Shown here piece after piece: positions 1 to 8,579 of a DNA stretch of 64,000 bases. The notes beneath the pieces are model-generated. The model saw only the letters and a program-made list of their open reading frames with translations, did not search any database and had not been told where the DNA came from. Location of the stretch: positions 35,894-99,893 of the forward strand of contig CAZVWJ010000004.1 of the NCBI GenBank assembly GCA_964631325.1, given 5' to 3'. The stretch comes from CAZVWJ01 sp964631325. Its GTDB lineage: Bacteria > T1Sed10-126. The position numbers and the translations under genes are program-made. The first letter of the stretch is position 1. Each line of letters begins with the position of its first letter.

Positions 1-341
1 TTATGCCGGAACTGAAGGGGCGCCTGGACGGGATGGCTCTGCGAGTTCCTGTCCCCGACGGTTCGATCGTTGATCTGGCAGCTTCGGTAAGCCAATCAGT
101 TACCGAAGATGAAGTCAATGCCGCCTTTGAAGAGGCTGCGAACGGGAAAATGGAAGGTATCCTGGGTTACACTGAGGAAGAGCTGGTTTCTTCCGATTAT
201 ATTGGTAATCCCCATTCTTCAATTGTGGATGCTGACAAGACCATGGTTGTCAACGATAACCACGTGAAGGTCTTAGCCTGGTATGACAACGAGTGGGGAT
301 ACTCCAACCGTATGATAGATTTAGTCGATATAGTAACTTAA
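1..341 (+). CDS. gap: Glyceraldehyde-3-phosphate dehydrogenase, C-terminal part (cut by window edge)
   Basis: This is the last third of a phosphorylating glyceraldehyde-3-phosphate dehydrogenase, the cytoplasmic glycolytic enzyme that makes 1,3-bisphosphoglycerate with NAD+. The visible part holds the family's C-terminal catalytic-domain signatures: PELKGRLDGMALRVPVPDGS, the stretch around YTEEELVSSDYIGNPHSSIVD, and the ending VLAWYDNEWGYSNRMIDL. The N-terminal NAD-binding half and the catalytic Cys lie outside the window. The reading frame is open from the first base, so the Met at base 3 is internal. pgk follows 21 bases later with the usual order gap-pgk-tpiA, which supports the call. Confidence 0.96.
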   Translation, partial: MPELKGRLDGMALRVPVPDGSIVDLAASVSQSVTEDEVNAAFEEAANGKMEGILGYTEEELVSSDYIGNPHSSIVDADKTMVVNDNHVKVLAWYDNEWGYSNRMIDLVDIVT

Positions 342-362
342 TATAGTATTAGATAAGGAGTT

Positions 363-1565
363 ATGAAAGTGGAGTTTCCGAAAAAAACAGTAAGTGAATT
401 AACTGATCTGACGGGGAAAAGAGTTCTTGTACGGGTGGATTTTAACGTGCCTCTGGATGCAAATGGAGGCGTGACCGATACTACACGGTTAGAAGCGGCT
501 GTTCCTACTATCAGCAAATTATTAGAAGCGGAGGCTATTCCCGTATTAATGAGTCACCTGGGTCGCCCCGGTGGTGAGGTGAATGAAGAGCTGCGACTTA
601 AACCTGTAGTAGAACCGCTAAGTAAACTTTTGGATTGTAAGGTAAAAGCTGCTTCTGATACAGTAGGGTCTGCTGCCCGGCAAATGGTTTCTGCCCTGGA
701 TTCGGGAGAAGTTGGGTTATTAGAAAATTTGCGTTTTCAGTCCGGGGAGAAAGCAAACGATTCTGAGTTTGCTCGCCAGCTAGCTCAGTTTGGAGAAGTT
801 TATGTTAGCGATGCATTCGGAACAGCCCACCGGGCCCATGCTTCCATGACCGGCGTACCCGAATTTTTACGGCCGGCAGTCGGAGGTGAACTACTCCGGG
901 AAGAATACGAACGATTAACTGAGGTTCGAGATGATCCGGCTCGCCCCTTTATGGCTTTACTCGGTGGGGCAAAAGTGAGCGATAAGCTGGAAGTTATTGA
1001 ACATTTTCTCCAAAAGGCTGACGTTGTCTTAGTCGGAGGTGCTATGGCTTATACGTTTTCTCTGGCTCAAGGAGGAGAAGTCGGGGAATCCCTGGTTGAA
1101 CCGGATTTTCTCGAAGAAGCTCGCCGAATTTTAGAAAGTCGAGGAGATTATCGCGGAGAACTGGTTCTGCCCGAGGACAACGTGATTATGGATACTACCT
1201 CGGAAGAATTAAAAACTCAAACTACGAAGACTGACGCCATACCCGAAGGTTGGGAGGGGATGGATATTGGTCCCCGGACCCGTCAGAAGTTTATTGAACA
1301 CTTACAGGAGGCTAAGATGGTTTTCTGGAACGGTCCGATGGGGGCGTTCGAGATGCCTGAATTTGCCGAAGGAACGGCGGAAGTAGCCCGGAGCCTGGCT
1401 GAATTAAAAGCGCGGGTGATTGTTGGTGGCGGGGACAGCGCCGCGGCAATTAAACAGTCAGGTTATGAAACTGAGTTTCACCACATTTCAACCGGCGGGG
1501 GAGCTTCCCTTCAGTTAGTTCAGGGGGAGGACTTACCGGGGGTAGAAATTTTAGACGATAAGTAA
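363..1565 (+). CDS. pgk: Phosphoglycerate kinase
   Basis: Cytoplasmic glycolytic kinase that transfers phosphate from 1,3-bisphosphoglycerate to ADP. At 400 residues it has the normal monomeric length. Visible signatures in order are KRVLVRVDFNVPLD (about residues 20-33), the substrate-binding SHLGRPGG, GGAKVSDKLEVIEHFL in the middle hinge, NGPMGAFE, and the nucleotide-binding GGGDSAAA near residue 355. The ATG is preceded by AAGGAG. It lies between gap and tpiA, so the three are probably co-transcribed. Nothing is unusual in the active site. Confidence 0.98.
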   Translation: MKVEFPKKTVSELTDLTGKRVLVRVDFNVPLDANGGVTDTTRLEAAVPTISKLLEAEAIPVLMSHLGRPGGEVNEELRLKPVVEPLSKLLDCKVKAASDTVGSAARQMVSALDSGEVGLLENLRFQSGEKANDSEFARQLAQFGEVYVSDAFGTAHRAHASMTGVPEFLRPAVGGELLREEYERLTEVRDDPARPFMALLGGAKVSDKLEVIEHFLQKADVVLVGGAMAYTFSLAQGGEVGESLVEPDFLEEARRILESRGDYRGELVLPEDNVIMDTTSEELKTQTTKTDAIPEGWEGMDIGPRTRQKFIEHLQEAKMVFWNGPMGAFEMPEFAEGTAEVARSLAELKARVIVGGGDSAAAIKQSGYETEFHHISTGGGASLQLVQGEDLPGVEILDDK

Positions 1566-1613
1566 TTCAGTAAAAACAATTTAAGCCAGAATTTTATTCA
1601 GGAGTGGATAGTT

Positions 1614-2399
1614 ATGTCGCGCCGTGATATGCTCGCCGGGAATTGGAAGATGAACAAGACAATTTCAGAAGCGATAAACCTTGCAGTTCGATTAAAATAT
1701 GCCTGTAGCTCTATTGATGACCGGGATGTTGTTCTTTGCCCTCCTTATACTGCAATTAAGCCTGTTGCCGAGACAGTTGAAGATAGCATAATCGAGGTTG
1801 GAGCTCAGAACATGCATTATGAGCGTTCCGGGGCTTATACCGGTGAAATCAGTCCGGAAATGATTAAGGACGCGGGGGCAAGCTGGGTTATTCTCGGTCA
1901 TAGTGAGCGCCGTCAGTATTTTAGTGAGGATGAAGAATTGTTGCAAACAAAGTTAGAGACGGCAGCGGATGAGGATTTAAAGGTTTTTTATTGTATTGGA
2001 GAATCGGAGCGGGAACGTGAAAATGACCAGGTGGAAACTGTGCTTGCCAGACAGCTTGAAGGAGCCCTGGCGGAGTTCTCTTTTTCAGATTTTGCTGACC
2101 TGGTAATTGCTTATGAGCCGGTATGGGCGATTGGAACCGGAAACTCGGCTACTCCGGAACAGGCCAACGAAGCCCATTCAATTGTTCGAGATCGAATTTC
2201 TGATCTCTTTTCAGCCGACGTGGCGGACCAAATTCGCGTAGTTTACGGCGGAAGTGTCAAGCCCCACAACGTGGAGAAGTTAATGGCCCAGCCTTCGCTG
2301 GATGGAGCTCTTGTCGGTGGGGCCAGCCTGGCCGCTGATGATTTTGCTGACATTGTAAAATATAACGTTGAAGATGATATTTCGCTTTCCGACTTATAA
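1614..2399 (+). CDS. tpiA: Triosephosphate isomerase
   Basis: Interconverts dihydroxyacetone phosphate and glyceraldehyde 3-phosphate. The 261-residue protein shows the complete catalytic set of the TIM family: AGNWKMNKT with Asn and Lys at the N terminus, ILGHSERR with the catalytic His near residue 96, AYEPVWAIGTG with the catalytic Glu near residue 168, and VYGGSVKP for phosphate binding. The ATG follows CAGGAGTGG. In many Firmicutes gpmI and eno come next before secG; here they are absent and secG follows directly after 21 bases. Confidence 0.98.
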   Translation: MSRRDMLAGNWKMNKTISEAINLAVRLKYACSSIDDRDVVLCPPYTAIKPVAETVEDSIIEVGAQNMHYERSGAYTGEISPEMIKDAGASWVILGHSERRQYFSEDEELLQTKLETAADEDLKVFYCIGESERERENDQVETVLARQLEGALAEFSFSDFADLVIAYEPVWAIGTGNSATPEQANEAHSIVRDRISDLFSADVADQIRVVYGGSVKPHNVEKLMAQPSLDGALVGGASLAADDFADIVKYNVEDDISLSDL

Positions 2400-2420
2400 C
2401 CTGGAGGATGGAGTAAAAAA

Positions 2421-2858
2421 ATGATTGGTTTTGAAAGTATTGCGATGGTTTTACATATACTCGTTTCTGTTGTATTAATTGTTGTTGTCCTACTGCAATC
2501 CCAGCAGAGTATGAATCTTTCCGGCCTGATGGGTGGGGCTTCGCAATCGGCCCTTGGAAGTCAGCCGCAAACTGTTTTAAGCAAAGTCACTACCGGTCTG
2601 GCGATTGTGTTTTTTCTCACGGCGATATTTTTTGCTTTAATCCCGGCCCGGGAAGAAGGAGCGCTTTCTCCGGGAAAGGTTTCGGGCCCCGTTCAGCAAG
2701 GGCAGGGTCAGGGCGCTTCCCCGGCTGCTAAATCCGGTCAAGAAACTGCCAGCCCGCAATCTGGCTCTTCTGGGGATAAACCCGTCGCTGGTCCCGCGGG
2801 AAGTAAAAAGGGAGCGGGTGGGGCTAAAACTCCTTCTCCCCCGGCGGCTGAAAATTAA
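2421..2858 (+). CDS. secG: Preprotein translocase subunit SecG
   Basis: Small accessory membrane subunit of the SecYEG export channel. Two hydrophobic helices (about residues 5-24 and 53-73) flank the characteristic cytoplasmic loop with LLQSQQSMNLSGLMGGASQSALG. At 145 residues it is longer than the usual 70-110, because residues 78-145 form a low-complexity tail rich in Gly, Pro, Ser, Ala and Lys that looks disordered. The ATG follows CCTGGAGGATGG. It sits downstream of tpiA, a common position in Firmicutes. Its last 41 bases overlap the start of the peptide-binding lipoprotein gene in another frame. Confidence 0.93.
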   Translation: MIGFESIAMVLHILVSVVLIVVVLLQSQQSMNLSGLMGGASQSALGSQPQTVLSKVTTGLAIVFFLTAIFFALIPAREEGALSPGKVSGPVQQGQGQGASPAAKSGQETASPQSGSSGDKPVAGPAGSKKGAGGAKTPSPPAAEN

Positions 2859-4566
2859 TCTGCGAGCTTTAACGTCCGTCCGGGCGTGGTCCCTTCTTAC
2901 CCTCTCTTGTCTCCTTCTATTTCTGGTCGGGTGTCCGGTTGAAACTCCGCGAAAAAATGAATTAAAACTTTCCACTATTTCTGCCCCCAAATCCTTCAAC
3001 CCCGTTACTGCCAAGGAAACTTCGACCACTGAGATAACCGGTTTGATGTTTATCGGTTTAACCGGGATTGATGGCAAAACCGGGGAAGTAATTCCCGAAC
3101 TTGCTCAAAACTGGCAACAAAAACAGCAGGGGAGGGTCTGGATATTTACCCTTCGCCCGGATTTAAAATGGTCGGATGGGAAATCCCTCACTGCTGCGGA
3201 TGTGGTCTTTACCTACAAAAAGCTCTATTTTAATCCAAAGATCGAGACCACCGCTCGCTTTACCCTGCAGATGCGGGGAAAAATTCCCCGGGTGGAGAAA
3301 CTTTCGGCCCGCAAAATAAAATTCACTTATCCCCGGCCCTATGTTCCTTTTCCCCGGGCGGCAACCACAAAAATCATGCCCCGCCATGTTTTTAAGGAAA
3401 TGCCGGCCGCGAAATTTAATTCTGTCTGGGGAGTTGAAACATCACCGACAGAATTGGTGGTTAACGGGCCGTTTAAACTGGCACGTTATTCCTCGGGCCA
3501 GCGAATCATTCTGGAGCCAAATCCAAATTACTATAAAAATTTAAATTCAGCGAAGGATTTGCCCCGGTTGGATCAATTGATATTTGAAGTAGTAAAAAAT
3601 ACGGATCTCCAGGTCCAGAAATTTTTACGGGGAGAAATTGACGCTATTGCTGTTCAGCCCCAGCACTATCCGATTGTTAAACCACGGGAGAAAAAGGGAG
3701 ATTTTTCTTTAATCAGGTGTGGCCCGGGACTCGGTTCGCTTTTTCTTGCCTTTAATATGAACACCGATACAAATTCCAAAACCGGGGAGCATTACCTGTC
3801 GGAGTATAAATTGGAATGGTTCAATGATCGTTCTTTCCGTCGGGCGGTTTCCTATGGGTTGGATCGAGAAAATATTCGGGAAATTGTTTACAACAATTTA
3901 GCCACCCCTCGTTACGGACCGGTCAGTCCCGCTAATGAACTCTTTTATAATCCTGACCTGAAGAAATACCGCTATGATCCGGAGCGGGCTAAAAATATTT
4001 TGGTAGAAAATGGCTACCGTGATCGTGATAGCGACGGTGTTCGGGAGGGGCCGAACGGCCATCCAATTGAGTTTGTTCTACTCACTAATTCAGGTAATGA
4101 TCAGCGAGTGAAGATGAGTGAAATTATTCGCAAAGATCTAGAGTCCCTGGGATTTTCCGTTACTTTCCGTCAAGTTGAATTTAATACGCTGGTCACCCGA
4201 TTAAATTCCAGTTATGACTGGGAAGCTGTGGTGATGGGATTTACTGGTGGACTCGAACCCCATTTTGGGAGTAACTTCTGGCTTTCCTCGGCTGATCTGC
4301 ACCTCTGGCATCCGCGTCAGGATTCGCCCCGGCGTCCCTGGGAAGCACAGATTGACAGGCTATTTCACCGCGGAGTGCGCACGGTGAATCAGGGAAAAAG
4401 AAAACAGATTTATTATCGCTGGCAGGAGCTTGTCAACCGGATTCAACCTGTTGTATATACAGTTACCGGGGAAATTATTTACGGTATCCGGGGCCGGGTA
4501 AAAGGGGCTCGACCCACTGCTGTCGGAGGTTTTACCCACAACATAGAATATATCGAAGTAAAATGA
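2818..4566 (+). CDS. ABC transporter oligopeptide/dipeptide-binding lipoprotein
   Basis: Substrate-binding component (SBP_bac_5 / OppA-DppA family) of the peptide importer encoded downstream. The N terminus has a hydrophobic signal (SLLTLSCLLLFLVGC) ending in a lipobox, so the mature protein is probably lipid-anchored at the Cys near residue 39. Family signatures include LKLSTISAPKSFNPV, WIFTLRPDLKWSDGKSLTAADVVFTY and the later RAVSYGLDRENI. The GTG at 2818 lies inside secG; no ATG/TTG/GTG is found between it and the signal peptide, so this start is chosen although the leader is long. Permease genes follow after 9 bases. The exact ligand cannot be told. Confidence 0.88.
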   Translation: MGLKLLLPRRLKINLRALTSVRAWSLLTLSCLLLFLVGCPVETPRKNELKLSTISAPKSFNPVTAKETSTTEITGLMFIGLTGIDGKTGEVIPELAQNWQQKQQGRVWIFTLRPDLKWSDGKSLTAADVVFTYKKLYFNPKIETTARFTLQMRGKIPRVEKLSARKIKFTYPRPYVPFPRAATTKIMPRHVFKEMPAAKFNSVWGVETSPTELVVNGPFKLARYSSGQRIILEPNPNYYKNLNSAKDLPRLDQLIFEVVKNTDLQVQKFLRGEIDAIAVQPQHYPIVKPREKKGDFSLIRCGPGLGSLFLAFNMNTDTNSKTGEHYLSEYKLEWFNDRSFRRAVSYGLDRENIREIVYNNLATPRYGPVSPANELFYNPDLKKYRYDPERAKNILVENGYRDRDSDGVREGPNGHPIEFVLLTNSGNDQRVKMSEIIRKDLESLGFSVTFRQVEFNTLVTRLNSSYDWEAVVMGFTGGLEPHFGSNFWLSSADLHLWHPRQDSPRRPWEAQIDRLFHRGVRTVNQGKRKQIYYRWQELVNRIQPVVYTVTGEIIYGIRGRVKGARPTAVGGFTHNIEYIEVK

Positions 4567-4575
4567 TTTCGGCGG

Positions 4576-5556
4576 ATGTTTAAACTTATTGCTCACCGCT
4601 TGTTTATTGCCGTTTTCCTTCTGCTTGCTGTAACTTTAATCACTTTTTTCATAATTCAGTTCACTCCTGGAAATTATTTTGATCGTCTCCGGGCAAACCC
4701 GCGAGTTTCTTCCGAGCTTGTTCATAAACTCGAAGAAAAATATGGGGTAAATGAACCGGTCCTGGTGCAGTATTTACGTTGGTTCTGGCATTTACTTCAG
4801 GGGGATTTGGGGTATTCTTTTGTCCATAAACGGCCGGTTAGCAGTTTATTGCTCGAACGTTTTGCCAATACTTTTTTCTTGATGTTTGCTTCTATCCTGG
4901 TCACCTGGTTGCTGGCCCTTCCCCTGGGGATATTAGCTGCGGTTCACCACAACCGGCTTGTGGATCGGATATTTTCTTTCCTTGCTTTTATCGGGATGTC
5001 GATTCCTAATTTTTTTCTCTGTTTTCTGCTCCTCTATCTGGTGTCTTACCTTGATTTTTGGCCCCTGGGGGGGATGACTTCGGTTAATTTTGTTCGGATG
5101 AGTTTTATGGGAAAAATTGTAGACTTGTTTCAGCATATGACCATTCCCGTAATTGTTATTGCTACCGGAGCAATGGCTGGTTTGCAGCGAATTACCCGGG
5201 GAAATATGCTGGAGGTTCTGCGCAAGCAATACATCCTCTCTGCCCGCGCCCGGGGGTTGCCTGAAAATCGCGTTATTTACAGGCATGCCCTGCGCAACGC
5301 TATCAATCCCCTAATTACTATTTTTGGTTATCAATTTACCACTTTAGTTAGTGGAGCTGCTCTGGTGGAAATAATTCTCGGCTGGCCGGGGATGGGGCAG
5401 TTGATGCTCCAGGCAGTGCGCTCGCGTGATCAGTTCGTGGTGGTGGGACTGGTCCTGGGAAGCGGAATTTTGTTGATCATTGGAAATCTCACCGCGGATT
5501 TGCTGTTGGCCCTTTCCGACCCACGGGTTAGATTTGGTGAGCGCTCAAGTGTTTAA
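4576..5556 (+). CDS. Peptide ABC transporter permease (DppB/OppB type)
   Basis: First inner-membrane permease of the peptide importer. The 326-residue protein has an N-terminal transmembrane helix (residues 7-28), a periplasmic segment typical of DppB with NYFDRLRAN and KLEEKYGVNEPVLVQYLRWFWHLLQGDLGYSF, and then a binding-protein-dependent transport domain. The EAA loop that docks to the ATPase is visible as LSARARGLPENRVIYRHALRNAINPLI. ATG starts 10 bases after the binding-protein gene, and its 3' end overlaps the second permease, so the five transporter genes probably form one operon. Confidence 0.92.
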   Translation: MFKLIAHRLFIAVFLLLAVTLITFFIIQFTPGNYFDRLRANPRVSSELVHKLEEKYGVNEPVLVQYLRWFWHLLQGDLGYSFVHKRPVSSLLLERFANTFFLMFASILVTWLLALPLGILAAVHHNRLVDRIFSFLAFIGMSIPNFFLCFLLLYLVSYLDFWPLGGMTSVNFVRMSFMGKIVDLFQHMTIPVIVIATGAMAGLQRITRGNMLEVLRKQYILSARARGLPENRVIYRHALRNAINPLITIFGYQFTTLVSGAALVEIILGWPGMGQLMLQAVRSRDQFVVVGLVLGSGILLIIGNLTADLLLALSDPRVRFGERSSV

Positions 5557-6637
5557 ACAACGGTTAAATGATGCCCGGTTGTTGCTTTTCTCCAACTGGT
5601 TGCTGATTTCAGCGATATTAATCCTGGGAACTCTTTATTTCTGTACACTCTTTTCCGGCTTTATCGCTCCCTATCGCTACGATAGCGAAGCCCGGGGTAA
5701 GTCGTATCATCCCCCAATGATGCTTCACTTTTTTGATGAGTCGGGACTCACCTGGCCCTACGTGTATGAGTACCAGTTTGAATTTAACAAATACAAACAG
5801 CGGGTTTTCAAGCAGGTTAGCAATAAAAAACACGAGTTGACATTTTTTAGCTGCGGTGAGTCTTATTATTTTCTCGGTTTATTTGAAACAGACAGACATT
5901 TGTTTGGCATTGACGGGGGGACTCGTTTATATTTATTTGGAGCGGATGGTCGCGGCCGTGACTTATTTTCACGAATCATTTACGGCGGTCGCGTTTCGCT
6001 GACAATTGGTTTGGTCGGCGTTTCCATATCACTCTTTTTTGGTCTTTTAATTGGTGGGATTTCTGGCTATTTTGGTGGTCTGGTCGATACTGTCATTCAG
6101 AGGATAATCGAGGTAATAATGTTAATTCCGGGCTTCTTTTTGCTTCTTGCCCTGCGGGCGGCCTTTCCGCCCGAATGGAGCTCAATTAAGGTCTATTTTT
6201 TTATTGTGATTATCATGAGTTTTATTGGCTGGGCCTCAATGGCCCGGGTAATTCGCGGGCTGGCTCTTTCCCTGCGTGAAAAGGATTTTGTTGCTGCCGC
6301 GCAAATGTCGGGGGTCCCTGATTTATTAATTATTATCAAACATGTAATACCTAACACAGCCTCCTATTTTATTGTTGCGGCAACCGTTTCCATACCCGGG
6401 TATATTCTCGGGGAGTCGGCTCTTAGCCTTCTTGGACTGGGAATTCAAGATCCCTATGCAAGCTGGGGAAATCTTCTCCAGGATGCTATGAGTGTTTCAC
6501 AAATCCAACTACACCCCTGGATTCTCCTGCCGGGTTTATTTATTTTTCTGGCCATAATGAGTTTTAATTTACTCGGCGATGCACTGCGTGATTTACTTGA
6601 TCCCGAACATGAAATTAGCGGGGGAATGCTTGCTTAG
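5549..6637 (+). CDS. Peptide ABC transporter permease (DppC/OppC type)
   Basis: Second inner-membrane permease of the peptide importer. The GTG at 5549 is chosen because GGTGAG lies 8 bases upstream; GTG 5537 is an alternative. One helix near the N terminus is followed by an extended extracytoplasmic insertion of about 110 residues (with YHPPMMLHFFDESG), which is seen in a subset of OppC-like proteins. The family entry motif FGADGRGRDLFSRIIYGGRVSL follows, then the transport domain with an EAA loop (AAAQMSGVPDLLIIIKHVIPNT) and GESALSLLGLGIQDPYASWG. It overlaps the upstream permease by 8 bases. Confidence 0.9.
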   Translation: MFKQRLNDARLLLFSNWLLISAILILGTLYFCTLFSGFIAPYRYDSEARGKSYHPPMMLHFFDESGLTWPYVYEYQFEFNKYKQRVFKQVSNKKHELTFFSCGESYYFLGLFETDRHLFGIDGGTRLYLFGADGRGRDLFSRIIYGGRVSLTIGLVGVSISLFFGLLIGGISGYFGGLVDTVIQRIIEVIMLIPGFFLLLALRAAFPPEWSSIKVYFFIVIIMSFIGWASMARVIRGLALSLREKDFVAAAQMSGVPDLLIIIKHVIPNTASYFIVAATVSIPGYILGESALSLLGLGIQDPYASWGNLLQDAMSVSQIQLHPWILLPGLFIFLAIMSFNLLGDALRDLLDPEHEISGGMLA

Positions 6638-6667
6638 TTAACAGTTGATGAAGAAGGAGAAGAGTTT

Positions 6668-7633
6668 ATGAGTAAGTTGTTAGAGGTAGAAGGTTTGGAA
6701 GTTGAATTCTACTCCTTTCGTCCCGAACGGTCTTTTAAAGCCCTGTGCTCGGTGAACTTTGAAATTGCACCGGGAGAAATAGTAGGTCTGGTGGGGGAAA
6801 GTGGCTGTGGGAAAAGTTTGACTGCGCGGGCTTTAGTTAGTTTATTGCCTGAAACAGCCAGTGCAGACGGAAAAATATATTACCGAGACCAGACTCTTCA
6901 AGCCGGTGATTCTGCTCAGAGACGTCTTCGCGGGCGTGAGATCGGGCTGGTGTTTCAAGAACCGATGTCTTCACTTAATCCTGTTTTTACCGTGGGAGCG
7001 CAGTTGAAAGAAACTCTCTCCTGCTTGCGGAACCGGCAATCCCGGGCTGAATTAGAGGAACAATGTATCCGGCTTTTAAAGCAAGTTCAACTGAAGAATC
7101 CCGGACAGAAGCTCAACCAGTATCCACACCAGCTCTCAGGGGGGCAACAGCAACGGGTAGTGATTGCCCTGGCCCTGGCCGGTGAGCCGGGGCTATTAGT
7201 CGCAGATGAACCGACGACTGCACTCGATGCTCCGTTGCGCCGGGAAATAATTAAATTGTTCGGGGAGTTGGCCGGCCAGGGATTAAGTGTACTTTTGATT
7301 TCCCATAACCTTGCCCTGGTCCGAGAAGTTTGTGAAAGGGTGGTGGTTATGTATTCCGGTTATACTGTTGAAAACTGTGAATTGGGTTGTGGTGATTTGA
7401 TTGCTCGACATCCTTACACCGCTGGATTGAAGAAGACCTCTGAGGCGCTTTTTTCCGCTAATAGTTCCCGGCTCCCTGTGATCGAAGGGGAAGTCCCTGA
7501 ACCGGCTGAAAGACCGGCTGGTTGCCCCTTCCACCCCCGTTGCGCTGAAGTTACTGCTGAATGCCGGAGACAATTCCCTCCGGTGAGCGGATATGGAAAT
7601 GAGAAAGTCTTTTGCTGGGCAAGGGGGGATTGA
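6668..7633 (+). CDS. Peptide ABC transporter ATP-binding protein (DppD/OppD type)
   Basis: Cytoplasmic ATPase that powers the peptide importer. Walker A GESGCGKS is near residue 45, the signature LSGGQQQR near residue 155, and Walker B LLVADEPTTALD near residue 177, followed by the switch His in LISHNLAL. The C-terminal extension with CPFHPRCAEVTAEC is the oligopeptide-transporter ATPase C-terminal domain, whose Cys-rich pattern in relatives can bind an Fe-S cluster. The 321-residue length is normal. The start ATG is preceded by GAAGGAGAAG, and the partner ATPase gene begins 2 bases after the stop. Confidence 0.93.
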   Translation: MSKLLEVEGLEVEFYSFRPERSFKALCSVNFEIAPGEIVGLVGESGCGKSLTARALVSLLPETASADGKIYYRDQTLQAGDSAQRRLRGREIGLVFQEPMSSLNPVFTVGAQLKETLSCLRNRQSRAELEEQCIRLLKQVQLKNPGQKLNQYPHQLSGGQQQRVVIALALAGEPGLLVADEPTTALDAPLRREIIKLFGELAGQGLSVLLISHNLALVREVCERVVVMYSGYTVENCELGCGDLIARHPYTAGLKKTSEALFSANSSRLPVIEGEVPEPAERPAGCPFHPRCAEVTAECRRQFPPVSGYGNEKVFCWARGD

Positions 7634-7635
7634 TT

Positions 7636-8412
7636 TTGGCCCTGGTGAAAGTTAAGGGAGTAACCAAGAGATTTGCTGAAACGGCCAGTTTTTTGTTTTC
7701 CTCTCAGGATTTCACCACTGCCCTGAGGGAGGTAGGATTAGAAATACGGGAAGGTGAAATTATGGGCCTGGTGGGCGAAAGTGGTTGTGGTAAATCCACT
7801 CTTGCCAGAATAATTCTCCATTTGATTAGCCCTGATGCCGGTAAAGTTGAATTTAAGGGTCGGCGGACAGATAATCTTTCCCGGCGTGCATTTCGCCCCT
7901 TCCGGAGGCAAATCCAGGCAGTATTTCAGGATCCCCGGGAGTCTTTGAATCCTCGTTATAAAATTTCGACGACACTTGAAGAGAATTTGTTGTATTTGAC
8001 TGATTTGTCCCCTGCTCAACGTCAGGAGCGGATCAAGAGTATGCTGCCCCTGGTTGGTTTGAACGAAAAACATCTAACAAGGTTTCCACATCAACTTTCT
8101 GGCGGTCAGCGTCAGCGGGTTTGTATAGCGCGTGCTTTATTGCTCAAGCCGGAGCTTGTGATTTGCGATGAGCCAACCAGTGCCCTGGATGTTTCTATTC
8201 AAGCTCAAATTATTAATTTGCTCCTTGATTTAAAAGAAGAATTCGGTTTGACTTATCTCTTTATCAGTCACGATCTTAATTTAATAGAATTTGTTAGTGA
8301 AAGGTTGGCAGTGATGGCGGCGGGACAAATTAAGGAAAGTGGAAAAACAACTCGGATATGTAACGAGCCCCAAAGTAAAGCAACCCGAAAATTGCTGAAC
8401 GCAAATATTTAA
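7636..8412 (+). CDS. Peptide ABC transporter ATP-binding protein (DppF/OppF type)
   Basis: Second ATPase of the peptide importer, expected to pair with the DppD-type subunit. It has Walker A GESGCGKS, the signature LSGGQRQR, Walker B LVICDEPTSALD and LFISHDL. The TTG at 7636 is chosen because AAGGGGGGAT lies 6-8 bases upstream and the product then begins MALVKVKGVTKRF, like its homologues; an ATG at 7612 would overlap the previous gene. At 258 residues it lacks most of the C-terminal extension usual in OppF (about 310-330 residues), so this subunit is short. Confidence 0.9.
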   Translation: MALVKVKGVTKRFAETASFLFSSQDFTTALREVGLEIREGEIMGLVGESGCGKSTLARIILHLISPDAGKVEFKGRRTDNLSRRAFRPFRRQIQAVFQDPRESLNPRYKISTTLEENLLYLTDLSPAQRQERIKSMLPLVGLNEKHLTRFPHQLSGGQRQRVCIARALLLKPELVICDEPTSALDVSIQAQIINLLLDLKEEFGLTYLFISHDLNLIEFVSERLAVMAAGQIKESGKTTRICNEPQSKATRKLLNANI

Positions 8413-8420
8413 TTCCCGCC

Positions 8421-8496
8421 AGAACCTCAAAACGTCATTCCGGACAAGGGAATGAAATGACCGCGATCCGGACTCCAAAAGCATTTTTGAAGTTCT
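8421..8496. repeat. 76-bp repeat with AGAACCTCAAAA-type ends
   Basis: The left end AGAACCTCAAAA is mirrored at the right end as TTTTGAAGTTCT, with 11 of 12 positions pairing. The core begins ACGTCATTCCGGACAAGG. A clearly related, diverged copy lies at 12042-12116, and related cores or ends lie at 28309, 29486, 43138 and 56232. It lies just after the peptide transporter operon and before the TruD-like gene. It may fold in RNA but has no T-tract. Confidence 0.7.
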
Positions 8497-8533
8497 GAAA
8501 TTCTAAATCAGCTCTATAAATTGCTGAAAAAAA

Positions 8534-8573
8534 TGATATAATCAACACTCTTAAAAATCAAAACAGGAGGTGG
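8534..8573 (+). promoter_or_regulatory. Extended -10 promoter and strong ribosome binding site of the TruD-like gene
   Basis: A perfect TATAAT (8537-8542) carries an upstream TG (8534-8535), an extended -10 element; no good -35 is seen. AGGAGGTGG at 8565-8573 is the best Shine-Dalgarno of this region. It lies 6 bases before an in-frame ATT codon at 8580 and about 48 bases before the first in-frame ATG at 8622. This spacing is the reason for proposing an ATT start. Confidence 0.6.
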
Positions 8574-8579
8574 AGACCA

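Noticed and set aside
2637..3077. Arg/Ser-rich minus-strand frame across the secG-lipoprotein junction
   Set aside because: Antisense shadow with biased composition; both plus-strand genes are well supported.
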